A stretch of DNA of 64,000 nt from Neocallimastix lanati (nom. inval.) (GCA_016946835.1 JACVTC010000042.1:326001-390000), one strand, 5' to 3'; counted from the stretch's first letter, positions 47,351 to 60,272 are shown. Notes: generated by a model not told the origin, from the letters alone. Numbers and translations are program-made.

Positions 47351-49200
47351 GCTTTGTTATTTTTCATTGAAAGAACAGTAGAATGAACTTCTGACATGGA
47401 AATAGGTTGATTAATATTCCATGATTCCTGAGGAGTAGAAGAATTATTAAGTATACTTTTCCAATAATTTTCATTAAGACTGTGACCAGTTATATCAGAA
47501 GCAAGTTCTTCATAGTGTTCTGCAAAACGATTGAGTTGATCTTCTTGGGATACTAGAACATTACCTTCTTTATCTTTAATGTATACAGGTGATTGGGAAG
47601 GAGAGTAAGAAGGTTTAGATATTTTCTTAAGTCCAGACCAACCACGCTGGGTATCATTTTTTAAGAAACATTCGCCGATGGAATGAATCAAATTTTTAAA
47701 TCTAATAATCCTAATATTTCTTTTAATACTAATGATATAATCAGAAAGAACTCTATATTCTTTTGAGAGATCACAAAATTCTTGAAGATTAGACAAATCA
47801 TTACTAAGTTTAAAATTTTTAATCCTTTTATAAAATAAATGTTTTTCATGTGATAATTTCTTAATATAAGCAGGACAATGGAACGCTGAACCCTGTAAAT
47901 TTGTAGGAACTCTTGCATGAATGTCATCGCCTATTTTATTAGCTGTGTCAAGAAGTTTTTTAACCATTGTATTAGAGTCTAGATTATCATTATGTTCAAA
48001 TTCATCCAGTAAACATGTGAATTTATTATGAGTGAAGATTGCTTCACGTTTATCCCTACAAATTCGATTAGACCACTTAATTTGTTTATCCCGAGGGGGA
48101 GTAATAAAACCATCAGGAGATATTTTTTTACAAGAAAGAATAAGTGGTAAATGGTCAGAGATATCATTAAAAGAGTAGCATACAGAAGCAATATTCAGAT
48201 AATTTCTTAATTTATCGTTCACTACTATAAAATCAATACAAGAATTCTTTCCACCATTAGACTAAGTAAATTGATGACCAACCATATCCATAACAAACCA
48301 TTGAGGGGAAGTTCTAAGAATAAGATCTTTGAGTTGTTGCTTAGTCATGTTGAAATCACCAACAATAGCCGAAGGGTTATTCTGATGGTTCTTGAGCCAA
48401 TTAGCAAAATCAGTTTCCGCTTTTTCTCTAGAGTCTTTGTGTTTTTTGCTAGGGATGTAAATGTTCCCTAAAGAACATCTGACACCCCAAAAGGAGAATA
48501 TATTTACTGAGAGTATATATCTATATTCAAAATCATCATTAGTGAATTGGCAGGAGGAGTGCACACCTATATAAAGGCCCCTCATACCAGGGATTTTTTT
48601 GTCCGCACGTCTCAGTACTGTTCTATAATGATTAAGGAATGGATATGAGTTAGAAAAAGAATTAAGGAATGAACTATTACCGACTTCTTGAAGACAAATA
48701 CAAATAGGATTAAAGATTGAATTAAAATTGGTAAGTCCGTCACGTTTTTCAGAATTCCAACCATTTATGTTCCAGCTAATACAGAGGTTGAAATATTTAG
48801 TATTCGAGAAAGGGTTAGCATACAGGAGGCTTTCAGAGATGGGGATTGAGGGTTCAGAATAATACCTGGTTCTATTATGATTAACATTGCTAAATGTGCG
48901 TATCCTTGAAGTAATCTTCCATTTTATTCTTTTAACAGGTAAGTGCTTTGTAATCAAATAAATAACCTTCAAATAATCCGTATAATTATTATAGTTAACT
49001 CTTAGGATGAAGTAGTTTTCCATATTAATATAGTGTTTTTTAACGATTCCATGAACAACTTCATTACAATTTGATATCTTTTTGCTTAAAAATTCCCATA
49101 GTCTACTTTCAGTCCAAGATTCAAGATCATGAATGAAAATTAAAACAAATTTATCATGGTCAGGACCATAAAGTCGCAGACCTCTTCGTATAGTTGACAT
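47351..49200 (-). pseudogene. LINE N-terminus and endonuclease/exonuclease/phosphatase domain (one stop)
   Basis: Start at 49200 (MSTIRRGLRLYGPDHDKF). About 130 unassigned residues are followed by the EEP endonuclease: SWNINGWN, CLQEVG, RGLYIGVHS, AIVGDFNMT, then a TAG at 48264-48262, and in the same frame IDFIVVNDKLRN and SDHLPLIL. The linker follows into the RT start. The single stop is the only break in this part. Confidence 0.88.
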
Positions 49201-50045
49201 AATAAAATAAAAAACTTATCTATATTAATAAAAAGTAAGTGTAATATAAAAATAAAAAAAATAAAATTAGTAAAAAATTAAAAAATTAAAAAAAAATAAA
49301 AATTTATTGCTGTTGTCTTCTCTTTCGTGTATATTGTTTACTAAAACTTGTTTGTTTTTCTTTCTTTTTGTGTTGACTAGTTTTTAATTAATGATTTTCA
49401 ATTATAAATTCCTGTTTTATGTAAAAATTTCTGTAAAATAATCATATATAATATAAATTTAAATGTTAATGAAATAATAGTTGTGAAAAACTATAAAAAG
49501 ATTCCCATCCATTAAATAATGTCTCAAACACAAGCTTTGGAGTGAATCAATCTCCTACATTTCCATTTTACAATAGCTACATGAGAGTATAAATAATACT
49601 ATAGAAAAAAACATATACAAAAAAAAAAAATGCTAGAGTAAAAATACAATAGATTCATTACAATGATAATATGTAGAAACTACATGATATTATTAATTAT
49701 ACAACTCCAGTGTTACTACATATCCAGTTTAAGACATTATAGAACGTTAAGTTCACTTTCTACAGTCTTCCAGTATTCCAGATTTCTCTCTTCGTACTAG
49801 AAGCCACTTTAGAAAGGATAACCATTGATTATCATCAGAATCACAGAAAGCTGTAATTAGTACACCTGATATAGGTTATTCCTTTTCCATCAACCCTCCA
49901 TGGACCTGGAAAAACAGTCCACTTCATTGGGTTAATATTTATTAAAAAAAGAACTAAATATTTAATCTTTGTTTCTTTTGCTTTATTTTGTAGAGTAATT
50001 TATATAAAAATAGTTTCAAATATTTAATATTACTTTTTATTTTTT
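49201..50045 (-). other. LINE 5' noncoding region
   Basis: No frame on either strand. 49500-49930 is GC-richer than genomic spacer, as expected for a 5' untranslated region with an internal promoter. It ends exactly at the target duplication. Confidence 0.65.
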
Positions 50046-50382
50046 ATGTATTTAAATTGAATTGTGGCTTGTTCTAGATACATTTTAATTTATATTTAAT
50101 TTGTACATACAACATATTTAATTTTTTTTTAAATTATTTTTTTTTTTTGTTTAAATTTAATTTTTATAAAAACGTTAATAAATTGGATAAAAAATAATGA
50201 GCAAGAATGCAAACAAACCATGATAAAAAATTTAAAAAAAAAAAAAAAAAACATTTTATTTTTTAAATTTATTTAAATATTTTAAATATTTTTAAAGTTT
50301 TTTTTTTTTTTTTTTAACAGCAGCAAACTTGTTTCATCTTTAATAATTAAATATTTGTAAAAAAACATGTAATAAAACAAAA

Positions 50383-50415
<33 letters not shown>

Positions 50416-50902
50416 TAAAAAAATAAACAAAACAAAATTTATTTATTATTTAATTATTCAATTATTCAATTATTTATTATTTATTATTTAATTATTTATT
50501 ATTTATTCAATTATTTATTATTTTTTATCTACTAAGTATTTATTTTTATTTATTTATTCAGTTATATCTTTTTGGTTTTTGTTTTTATTTTTTAAAAATT
50601 ATTTTTGAAAAAAAAAAAAAAAATACTAAAATTTATTATTTTTAATAAAAAACTAAAGATATTTTTAATAATATTTTTAATTTTATATTATCATTCTTTT
50701 TATTTATTTATTTATTTATTTATTTATTTGCGTTTATTTTATTTTATTTTATTTTTTTTTTTTTTTTTTAATATTTCTTAATTTTTAATATTTAATTCTA
50801 AAATTATTTTAATAATAACCAAATAATTCCATTGGTATGATTACTAAAATTATTTTATTAATTACTTTATAATTATTATTATTTTTAATTGTATAATTAT
50901 TT

Positions 50903-52513
50903 TTAATAATAATCCTTTATATTATTGTTGCGATTATCAAATCTTTCATTATTGCGAGTATCAATTCTTTCATTGGCACGATTATCAAATTTTTCATTGT
51001 TGCGAGTATCAATTCTTTCATTTCCTCGATTATCAAATCTCTCATTGCTACGATCGTCAAATCTTTCATTGTTGCGAGTATCCATTCTTTCGTTGCCACG
51101 GTTATTCATTCTTTCATTGTTGCGATGATCATAGTAATTGCCTTGTTTATCAATATCAATCTTTTCTATTATTTTACGATTTTGATAGGGAATATCACAA
51201 TTTTTATCTTTTAAGCTAGGATAATAATAGAAATAGGTAAAAGTTCCAACAATTAATCCTATTAAACCACCAACGGTGACATCTTCCCAATGATGACGAT
51301 AATCAAAAACTCGAGATAGAGCAATAGCAATTGAAAAAATATAAGGAACACATACAACACAATATTTCCAGAGATAGCATTTTCCATCAAATAAATGAAT
51401 TTGACCTGCCATATATAAAGCTAAATATGACATAAAACTAAAAACAGCTTTATATGAATAAAATAAAATTTAAATTAAAATAAAATAAAATATATTAATA
51501 AATATTAAATATTATATATTAATTTATAATCTTATTTGTATTAAAATTTAAAAATTTTTATAAATCTATTATTTTTAAATTTTTCTCAATTTTATAATAT
51601 CCAAATAAAATTAAATATATATATATATATGTACTAAAAGCGTGTCCAGATGGAAAACTTTTCATTTCTTTTTGAATTTGTTTAATAGGGCTTGTACAAA
51701 TAGAAGTATTAAACAAGTTTCTTGGTCCATAATTTATACTACTTGAAATATTATACAATTTGTACTGTTCTTCTACTTTTGCAAAATCGACTTGACATAC
51801 TGAAAGAAAATCTGGTCTATATCTTCCAGAAAAAATCTTTTTTTTTTTATATTTATATTCCAATTTATTTTAATATTTGAATATATATATATATATTTTT
51901 TTTAGTAATTTATTTCTATATTAAGAATATATTTAAATTAATGTATATATATACTTTAATAAAATTTCCTAATATGACAGATATAAGATAAGATACAATT
52001 AATCCTATTATTAATAAAAAAAAATAATAAAAATTTAACAAGAAAAAAAAATTAGTGTTTTATTTAAATATATTTATTTTATTATTTAAAAGACTATTTA
52101 TATCTATACCTATAATTGCTTGATGTAAGTCATAATTCATTCTTTTTTTGAAAAATTGGCATCCAATAATAATTATTAAAGATACAGAAGCACAAATTGC
52201 CTAAATAAAATTTATAAAATAAAATAAATATAAATAAGTAATAAAAGAATAACTATTGAAAATATAACTATTAAATTAGCAAAATTAAAATGGGATTAAA
52301 TTAGTAAAAATTATAACTTACAAATAATAAAGTCATACTAATAGTATCCCCTTTACGTGGACGACTAATTGAAACATCATCAAGTGAAAATTGTCTTTCC
52401 ATAGGATTAATATTTATTATTATATTACCGACTACTGCTAGAATAACAACAAATATCCAATCTAAAAGTAATGTTGTTTTTTTTACACTTCCTGATAACT
52501 TTTCCTGTGCCAT
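50903..52513 (-). CDS. Lipid phosphate phosphatase, PAP2 superfamily, copy C (5 exons, intact)
   Basis: Exons: 52513-52322, 52200-52110, 52004-51955, 51836-51635, 51447-50903; 359 residues, same intron positions and phases as copy A. Motifs complete: K111-x6-RP, FPSGH with H176, SR(223-224)-x5-H230-x3-D234. Exon 1 is one codon longer at its 3' end than in copy A (donor after Phe). The donor of intron 4 reads GTACAT, where copies A and B have GTATAT; it is still GT-AG. Differences from copy A cluster in the first loop (NIIININPMERQFSLDD) and around FPSGHAFTVFSFM. The C-terminal NNER repeat has about 8 units before KDYY. Likely the same lipid-phosphatase role as copy A. Confidence 0.9.
50930..51130 (-). 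repeat. Coding 24-bp minisatellite in PAP2 copy C
   Basis: About 8 units of (N/G/S/A)NER(F/M/I)(D/N)(N/T/D)R. Unit sequence and order differ from copy A, so the arrays expanded or contracted separately. Confidence 0.92.
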
Positions 52514-54214
52514 TTTTTTTAATTTTTATTTTTTGTTTTTTACTAATATATATAAGTTATTACTATTTAAAATAATATAAATAAAATTTAAAAATTAGAA
52601 AACTATTTAATAATATTTTATTTTGTTTTATTATGGTATTATCTTTTAATTTTTTATACTTACTTTAAAAACTTTTTATTTTATTATTAATAATATAATT
52701 TATATTGTTTGTTAAAGTTTTGTTTTTTTAGTTTTTTTTAGTTTTTTACACTCTTAAAACAAAAGAAAAATTTTTGAATATTTATACTTTTTTTTTTTTT
52801 TTATTCAATGCCTTAATATAATTGAATAAATAATAGAATAAATAAATTAATAATAAATAAATAAATAAATAAATAATAAATATAAAAATATATATAAAAA
52901 TATAAATAAATAATTAATAATAAATAATAAAAAATAAATTTCATTTAATAAAATTTTTTTTATTTAATTATTAATTGTTAATGGTAATGGAAAATGTTAA
53001 GGTTACACGATACTATCTAACACCATTTCAATAAATAAATAAATAAATAAACATTTGTATTTTTTTTATTTATATATTAAAAAATTCTATAAAATCAAAT
53101 TTTAATTAAAAATTTAATAAAACAAATTTTTTATCAAGTTTATCCTAAATTTTAATTTAAATTTAATTTATTTTTAAAACTTATTTCATTAAATTAGAAT
53201 ATATGTTATAATATATTATAATCAATTGTAATCTATTGTGGTGTATATTAATTAATATAATGTCTATAATTCATTAAAGTTCGGATTATTTATTTTTATT
53301 TTTATTTTATTTTTCTTAACAAAATATAAAAATTATGACTATTTTTAAATTATAATAATTTTTTAATTTAAATTTTGTTAAAAAAAACAATTTAATAAAA
53401 TAAATAAATAAATAAATAAAAATAAATAAATAAATACATAATAAATAGTAATTTATCTAAATAATTAATTATTTATTTATTTAATAATCAATTAAATTTT
53501 ATTTTAATTAAATAAATTTACACTATAAGAAAAAAAATGCCAATAAAAAATTTTTAAAAAAAACATTTAAAAAAGGAAATTTTAATTAATTTGGATTTCT
53601 ATTGATTTTATCAATATATTTTCATTATAATCCATTATATATATAATGATATTATTTTTATTAAAATATTAATAATTATTATTTATAATTAAACTTTATT
53701 TCTAAGAAAAAAAAGAAAAAAGATAAAAAAAATTTTTATTAAAAATAATAATTATTAAAGTTTATATATAGGTAGAACATGTCACCAATTCATTTTCTGT
53801 ATTCTTCTATTATTAAATAAGTTGATGAATCCATAAAAAATAAAATTTAAATACAACAAAACTAAACAAAATTGGAAATCAATAAATAAATAGATAAATT
53901 AAAATAAATAAATTAAAATAAATAAATATATAAATAAATAAATAAATAAATTCAAATAAATTAGTTGATTTTTAATTAATAATAAATATTATATACATTT
54001 TGTTTTAAGATTGTACAAATTAGGATTACAATGTATTTATATTGAAATGCGGCGAGTTCTAGATACATTTTAATATATATTTAATTTGTACATACAACAT
54101 ATTTAAATTTTTTTTAAATTATTTCCTTTTTTTTTTAAATTTATTTTTTATAAAAAACATTAATAAATAGGAAAAAAATAATGAGCCAGAATACAAAAAA
54201 CAAACCCTGGGATA
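52514..54214. other. Upstream region of PAP2 copy C and unit spacer
   Basis: AT-rich, T-tracts and AAATAAAT repeats. It has a short GC-richer stretch at 52975-53030 (AATGTTAAGGTTACACGATA) that is not seen in unit A. No gene. Confidence 0.6.
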
Positions 54215-54408
54215 TGATATAAAAATAAAAACCTTAATTATTAATAAATTATTTTATTAATAATAACATAAAATAAATCAATTAATCACCTGATTAATTA
54301 TCATAGGATTTATAAAATGATCCAGAAATAACGTGATAAAGTATAAATATATGTAACAACATAAATTCTATAAAATACATAAAATTAATGTAAACATAAA
54401 ATTTATAA
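54215..54408 (+). repeat. Diverged, truncated repeat-A copy
   Basis: Starts GATATGATATAAAAATAAAA and follows the repeat-A order with changes (AATAACGTGATAAAG, AATGTAAACATAAAATTTAT). It stops at about 54408, where NRPS-coding sequence starts without any transition. Confidence 0.75.
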
Positions 54409-55084
54409 CATGCTATTAAAATATCATCAAAAATTCAAAGTAAATTTAGAGTTAATATGAATATCAAAAATATTTTGGAAAAGCCGTTAATTTATGAGCA
54501 TGCCAAATACATTGATGAAAATATTAATAATACGGATATGAAATATGAAAAAGATCATATAATTATAAAAAGGGATAGCAAAGAATTTCCAATTATTTCT
54601 CAACCAGTTAGGCATATACGTTGAATCGCTTAAAAATCCAAATAGTATTAGCTATAATAATCCAAGAATGTATAAATTGGGAAGAAATGTTAATATTGAA
54701 AAGTTAAAGAATGAATTTGAAAAAATATTCAAAGAAGAAGAAATTTTAAGAAGCAAATATATTGAAAAAGAAATCAATAATGAAACAAAAATATATGGAG
54801 TGATTGATGAAGATTGCAGTTTAATATTTGAGTCGTATAACCATGATAATATGAATTCATTTTTAAGGCCTTTCGATTGATCGAAATCTCCATTAATACG
54901 AGTAGGATTTATTGACAAGGAAATTTTAATGGTTGATATGCATCATATAATCACGGATAGAATAAGCTTAGGCATTATAGCTAATAAAATTAATAAATAC
55001 TATAATGAGGATGAAAATAATGTAGTAGAATTAAATAAAAGCAACATTCAATTTAGTGATTATGCTATTTATTTAAGTGAGTAA
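54409..55084 (+). pseudogene. NRPS remnant: end of a PCP domain and start of condensation domain 1
   Basis: Coding similarity begins mid-domain: HAIKISSKIQSKFRVNM and IKNILEKPLIYEHAKYI are the last helices of a peptidyl carrier protein. A condensation domain follows: FPIISQ, one inserted base near 54605, then LGIYVESLKNP, FEKIFKEEEILRSKYIEKEI and the active-site region MHHIITDR (HHxxxD kept, but Arg replaces the usual Gly). Stops: TGA at 54878-54880, TAA at 55082-55084, both in the reading frame. Condensation domains join the growing peptide to the next amino acid. No promoter or start belongs to this piece. Confidence 0.88.
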
Positions 55085-57799
55085 ATGAATTGTTCAATGT
55101 ATGAAAATGAATTAGAATTTTATAAAAATATGTTAAATTGTGATTATGACACCATGGAATTACCTTTTAATAATAGAAATTTATTATCCTATCAACGTCA
55201 AAATCAAAATGAGACCAAAATAAGTAAATTATTGGATAAAAATATTTATAAAAAAATCAAGGAATTCACACATAAATATGAAATAAGTGAAACTGCCTTA
55301 TTTTATACTATTTATGGCTTTGTTTTAAGCAAATACAGTAAAAATGACCTAATTTATTCTTCCATAATTTGTTCTAACAAAAATAACAGTTTTACTGATG
55401 ATTTAATAGGAATGTTTGTATGTACTCAACTATTATTACTGAATTATAGTCGTCAAGATTTATCTTTTATAGAAATCATTAATGAAAATATGAATATATT
55501 AATGAATGTTTACAGTAATCAAGATACTTCGATGGCCGATTTAGTAGAAAAATTAAAATTGAAAAAAATGAATAATAATTTTATTTTCCAACCAAATATG
55601 ATGTTTGATTTGAAAGATATTTTTAAAAATACAGATATTTTATTAATTGGAGATAACAATTATAAATTTGAGGAATTTAAATTGAAAAATGATGAATATG
55701 AAAATATTTCTAAATTTGATTTTACTTTTGGTATTTCAGAAAATCAAGATAGTTACATATTAACTGTTGAATTCAATAATAATCTTTATGACGAAAATAT
55801 GATTAAGAGTATTGTGAACTCTTATTTTGAAGTCTTTCAAAATATGGAATATTTTGATCATAAAATCAAGGATATAGAGTATATCAGTAAAGAAGAGAAA
55901 GAAAAAATAATGAATCAATTTAATAGTAATATATGTGAGATTTACAATGATAAAGTCTATCATGTTGAGTTTAATAAGGTAGCAAAGAAAAATTCTAATT
56001 TATGTGCCATTATTTGTAATGACATAGAGATGACATATAAGGAATTAGATGAAAAGAGTAATTCCTTAATTCATTGGTTAATAAGAAGAAGAGTCCATAG
56101 AGGAGATATAATTCCTGTGATTACTGAACGATCTCTTTATTATGTTTTAGCCTCACTTGCAATTATGAAGAGTGGTGCAGCTTTTCTTCCGGTCGACCCT
56201 GAATTTCCAGAAGAAAGAATAAAATATATGATAGAAGAAGCCAATGCTGAAATTATATTTAAAGAATGTATTTCTAAAGTGAAGGTTCTTATTTTCGGTG
56301 GTGAAAGTATAAAGTTGGACATACTTCAAACTATCATTAAATATACTGATGCCAGTATATATAATGCTTATGGATCAACAGAAACTACTATGATGTCTAC
56401 AATGAAAAAATTCAATAATAATCAAATAATGGAGGGTAGGTTAAACCATATAACCATTGGTAAACCTGTATGCAATTACGAAATATATATATTGGATGAG
56501 TTTTTCAAGGTAGTTCCAATAGGAATTACAGGAGAAATGTATATTGCAGGTTGCGGTGTAGGAAAAGGATACTTGAATAAAGAAAAATTAACCAATGAAA
56601 AGTTCATTGAATGTCCATTTAATAATGAAAATGGAAAGAAAAAGAAGATGTATAAATCAGGAGATCTTGGAAGATGGTTAGAAAATGGAGAGATTGAATA
56701 TTTAGGTAGAATGGATTTCCAAGTTAAGATTCATGGACAAAGAATTGAATTAAGTGAAATAGAAAATACAATCAAAGAAATTAAAAGTATTAAATATTGT
56801 GCAGTCATTGATAGGGTTAAGGAAAATGGAGATAAATATTTGGTTGGTTATTATATTAGTGAAGGAAGTATTTCAGGAAAGGAAATTCGAAACTATTTAA
56901 AACAAAAACTTCCTGTTTATATGATACCAAATTATTTCATAAAGATTGAAACTATTCCAATGACCAACAATGGAAAACTGGATAGAAGAGCCTTTTCTGA
57001 ACCAAATATAAATGATATCCTTAAGGAAGACTATGTTCCACCGGAAACCGAAGTTGAAAAATTCTTATGTAGAAATTATAGTGAACTATTCAATATTAAT
57101 AAAAAGGAAGTTGGAAAACAAAGCGATTTTTACGAGTTAGGTGGTGATAGTATTAATTCTATACATGTTAGTTCCATAATCGAAAAGAAATTTACTATTA
57201 AAGTTAGCATTAAAGAAATATTGAAAAAATACATTCTTAGCAAGTTATCGAATTATATTGAAGAGTGTATTAGAAATGCTAAAAAAGGAAAAAGAAATTC
57301 AGGTATCATTGAGAAACGAAAAATAAAAGAATTCCCTTTAACCTCTCAACAATTGGGTGTTTATCTTGATTGTGCTAAACATCCAAATAATACTATATAT
57401 AATATCACGACAACGATTAAATTAAACAATAATATTGATAAAGAAAAGCTTAAGGCATCTTTTGAGAAGATATTTAGAAAGCATGAAATCTTTAGAAGTA
57501 AATACATTGAAAAAGAAATCAATGGTAAAACAGAAATTTACGGTGTTATTGATGAAAATTGTACCTTACGATTTGAGGAATATTCCTATAGTAATGTCAA
57601 CGCATTTATGAAGCCATTTAATTTATCACAAGGTCCATTATTTAGAGTTGGATTTATTGGAAATGAAATTTTAATGATTGATATGCATCATATCATCGCT
57701 GATGGTAGTAGTATAGCGATTATCGCAAAAGAATTAATTAATTATTATAGTGGAATGGAGGATTCAACTTCTTCATTAGAAATTCAATATACTGATTAG
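55085..57799 (+). pseudogene. NRPS remnant: C1 end, adenylation domain lacking A3/A4, PCP, C2 start
   Basis: 904 open codons. End of C1 (residues ~1-285), adenylation domain (~295-650) with A2-like LASLAIMKSGAAFLPVD, A5 NAYGSTETT, A6 GEMYIAGCGVGKGYL, A7 YKSGDLGRW, A8 GRMDFQVKIHGQRIELSEIE and A10 NNGKLDRRA. The segment with A3 (SGTTGxPKG) and A4 is missing in frame: IIFKE runs directly to CISKVKVLIFGG. PCP has a normal DFYELGGDSINSI. C2 begins at FPLTSQQLGVYLD and has an intact MHHIIADGSS. A TAG at 57797-57799 ends the frame within C2. Without A3/A4 the domain could not bind ATP normally. No introns; bacterial-type modules. Confidence 0.88.
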
Positions 57800-58244
57800 G
57801 CCTACAATATAAATGAAAACAAAAATAAAGAATCCTATAAAAAGCAAATTGAATACTATAGAAAAATGTTTGACTGTGATTATGATTAGATATTTCAAAG
57901 AAGGAGAATCACGAAATATTAAATAAAAATTATTCTGAAGTTAATATAAAAGAAGTATGGTTATGTTTTATCAAAGTATAGCGGACAAGATATTGTCTAT
58001 TCATCAATGGTGGTTGTCAACAGAAATATCAGTTACACTGAAAATATGATTGGTATGTTTGTCAGTACACAACCATTAATCTTGAAATATAACAATGAAA
58101 ACTTATCCTTTAAGAAATTAATTAAAGAAAATATAGAAAATTTGATGAACATGTATAAAGATCAAAATATATCATTTTCTGAATTGAAAAAAGAATTAAA
58201 CTTAAAAAAAGCTCAATAATTCATTTATTTACCAACTTAAATCA
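57800..58244 (+). pseudogene. NRPS remnant: rest of condensation domain 2 (multiple breaks)
   Basis: YNINENKNKESYKKQIEYYR and KMFDCDYD continue the C2 frame to a second TAG at about 57886. A deletion and frame changes follow; YVLSKYSGQDIVYSSMVVVN and NMIGMFVSTQPLILKYNNEN (58007-58219) are recognisably the C-terminal lobe. The matching part of C1 (55250-55560) is intact, so the two can be compared directly. Confidence 0.85.
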
Positions 58245-60272
58245 ATGACAAATCCATTATCTAATATCAAAAGTTCAATCTTTTCAGTGGATAATGAACA
58301 ACAATTTTCATTATACGAACAAGGTAATTCAAAATTTGATATTACATTTAGCGTTGTTGAAGGGGACAAAGATTATTTCGTTTCTATAAATTATAATAGT
58401 AATGTTTATGAAAGTAATATTATTAATAATATTATTGATTCGTACATCGAAGTCATTAATAATATTAAAAGTTATAATGATAAAATTTATGAAATTGAAT
58501 ATATACCAAAGGAAGAAAAAGAAAGAATCATTGAAGAATTTAATAACGATAAATTTGAAAGTAAATGTAATAAACTTTATCATGAGGAATTTAGTAAAGT
58601 TGCTAAAAAGTACCCTCAGAGATGTGCTATTGTCGATAATTATGTCAAAATTAGTTACGGAGAATTAGATAAAATGAGTAATTCTTTTCTTGCACATTAT
58701 TTAAGAGACATTGGTATTGAGAGAAATGATATTGTTCCAATAATTTGTGATAGATCATATTATTTTGTAATAAGTATGATTGCCATTTCCAAAGCAGGTG
58801 GAGCCTTTTTACCAATAGATAATACATTCCCGGTTGATTGTATCCAATATATTTTAGAAGAAGCTAATCCTAAAATAATTATTTATTGTCATACACAAGA
58901 TATTATTTATAATATGCGTAATGATGGATATAAAATGTATGATTTAGAAAGTCATAATTATAAACTAAATAAAAAGAAAATAAAAAATATCAATAAACCA
59001 GAGGATATTTACTACGTTCTTTTCATATCTGGAACTACCGGAAGACCAAAAGGAGTTTTAATTAATCATTTTAATATTTACAATTACTTAAGAAAATTCG
59101 TAGGAAAGAAAAGAAAATTCGGAGGAAAGAAAGGAAAAGAAGAAAAAAGATATTGTTTATATAAAATATTAATTAAAGAAAATAATATCCATAATGTTTT
59201 AGCATTAACTAGTTTTTCATTTGATATTTCTCATAATGAAATTACATTTAGTTTAGTTCATGGACTCAAAATAATTTTAGCGGATGATATTTTAAGTAAT
59301 GATGCCGAATTGTTAACAAAATATATTATTAAGAATAATGTGGAATTCATTGATACGACACCCACTAGATTCAAATTACTTATGAAAAATGAGAATTTCT
59401 GCAAAGCATTAACAAGAATTAAAGTAATGATGTTCATTGGAGAAAAACTTCCAATGGAACTTTGTAGATCGATTCATAGCTATTCAAAATGTAGAATATA
59501 TGATGGATATGGACCAACGGAGGCTACTGTTATATGTACCTATAAAGAAAAGAAAGAAGGAGAAGAAAACAAAATTAGTATTGGTAGTCCAATGTGTAAT
59601 ACTAAATTATATATTGTAGATAAACATCTTAAGATTGTTCCTGTTGGAGTTGAAGGAGAAATTTGCATTTCAGGATTTGGAACAGGAAGTGGCTACTTAA
59701 ACCGTAAAGATTTGACAAAAAAGAAGTTTGTAGAATGTCCATTTGGAAATGGAAAAGGTAAGTACGATGATAAGTATGGAAAAATTATGTATAGAACCGG
59801 TGATCTTGGTAAATGGAATGAAGAAGGAGAAATCGATATCATTGGAAGAATGGATTTCCAAGTGAAGATTCATGGACAAAGAATAGAATTAGGAGAAATT
59901 GAAAATACAATTAAAGAAATCAAAGGTGTAGAATATGTTGTTGTTATTGATAAAACGAAAGAAAATGGTGATAAATATTTAATATGTTATTATTATAATA
60001 ATGGAAAGGAGATTGACGGAAATGTAATTCGTGAGTATTGTAAAAAGAAGCTCCCTAGATATATGGTACCACATTATTATAAAAAAATTAGTAAGCTACC
60101 ATTAACCTCCAATGGAAAATTAGATAGAAAGGCTCTTCCAGAATTAAGTAAAGAAGATTTTATGAAAAATGATGGGCACATCGCTCCTGAAACTAAAACT
60201 GAAAAAGAATTATGTAGGATTTATAGTAATGTATTTAAAGCCAATGAAAAACGAAATCGGAAAAATGAGTAA
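58245..60272 (+). pseudogene. NRPS remnant: C2 tail, complete adenylation domain 2, start of PCP
   Basis: 675 open codons. After the C2 tail, the adenylation domain has every core motif: A3 FISGTTGRPKG (~residue 260), A4 SFSFDIS (~322), A5 YDGYGPTEATV (~417), A6 GEICISGFGTGSGYL, A7 YRTGDLGKW, A8 GRMDFQVKIHGQRIELGEIE and A10 SNGKLDRKAL with its lysine. It would activate an amino acid as its adenylate. A short lysine-rich insertion with a repeated RKF(V/G)GKK follows A3. The frame is lost at the start of the next PCP (~60240). Substrate cannot be read with confidence; A4 begins with the usual Asp. Annotated as pseudogene because the module around it is broken. Confidence 0.87.

Larger units (their letters stand above)
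44993..50045 (-). mobile_element. LINE (non-LTR retrotransposon) with endonuclease, RT and zinc tail
   Basis: A 5.05-kb minus-strand insertion ending in a poly(A) (T-run to 45019). A 13-bp target duplication, ATGTATTTAAATT, lies at 44980-44992 and 50046-50058. It appears full length: an 845-bp noncoding 5' region (49201-50045), then one long ORF of apurinic-type endonuclease, RT and C-terminal zinc motif. It is inactive because of two in-frame stops and frameshifts in the RT start. Its GC content is well above the surroundings. The endonuclease plus CCHC-like tail fits the Tad/I/jockey-type groups; the clade is not assigned. Confidence 0.92.
50440..54214. repeat. Segmental duplication unit C
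   Basis: Complete unit without a large insertion: TTATTTAT-rich block, PAP2 copy C, promoter side, spacer with landmarks at 53190-53300, 53335, 53790 and 53990. It stops at CAAACCCTGG, where repeat-A begins. Confidence 0.85.

Noticed and set aside
54652..54918. Minus-strand 88-codon frame
   Set aside because: Antisense of the NRPS condensation domain, which has clear family motifs.
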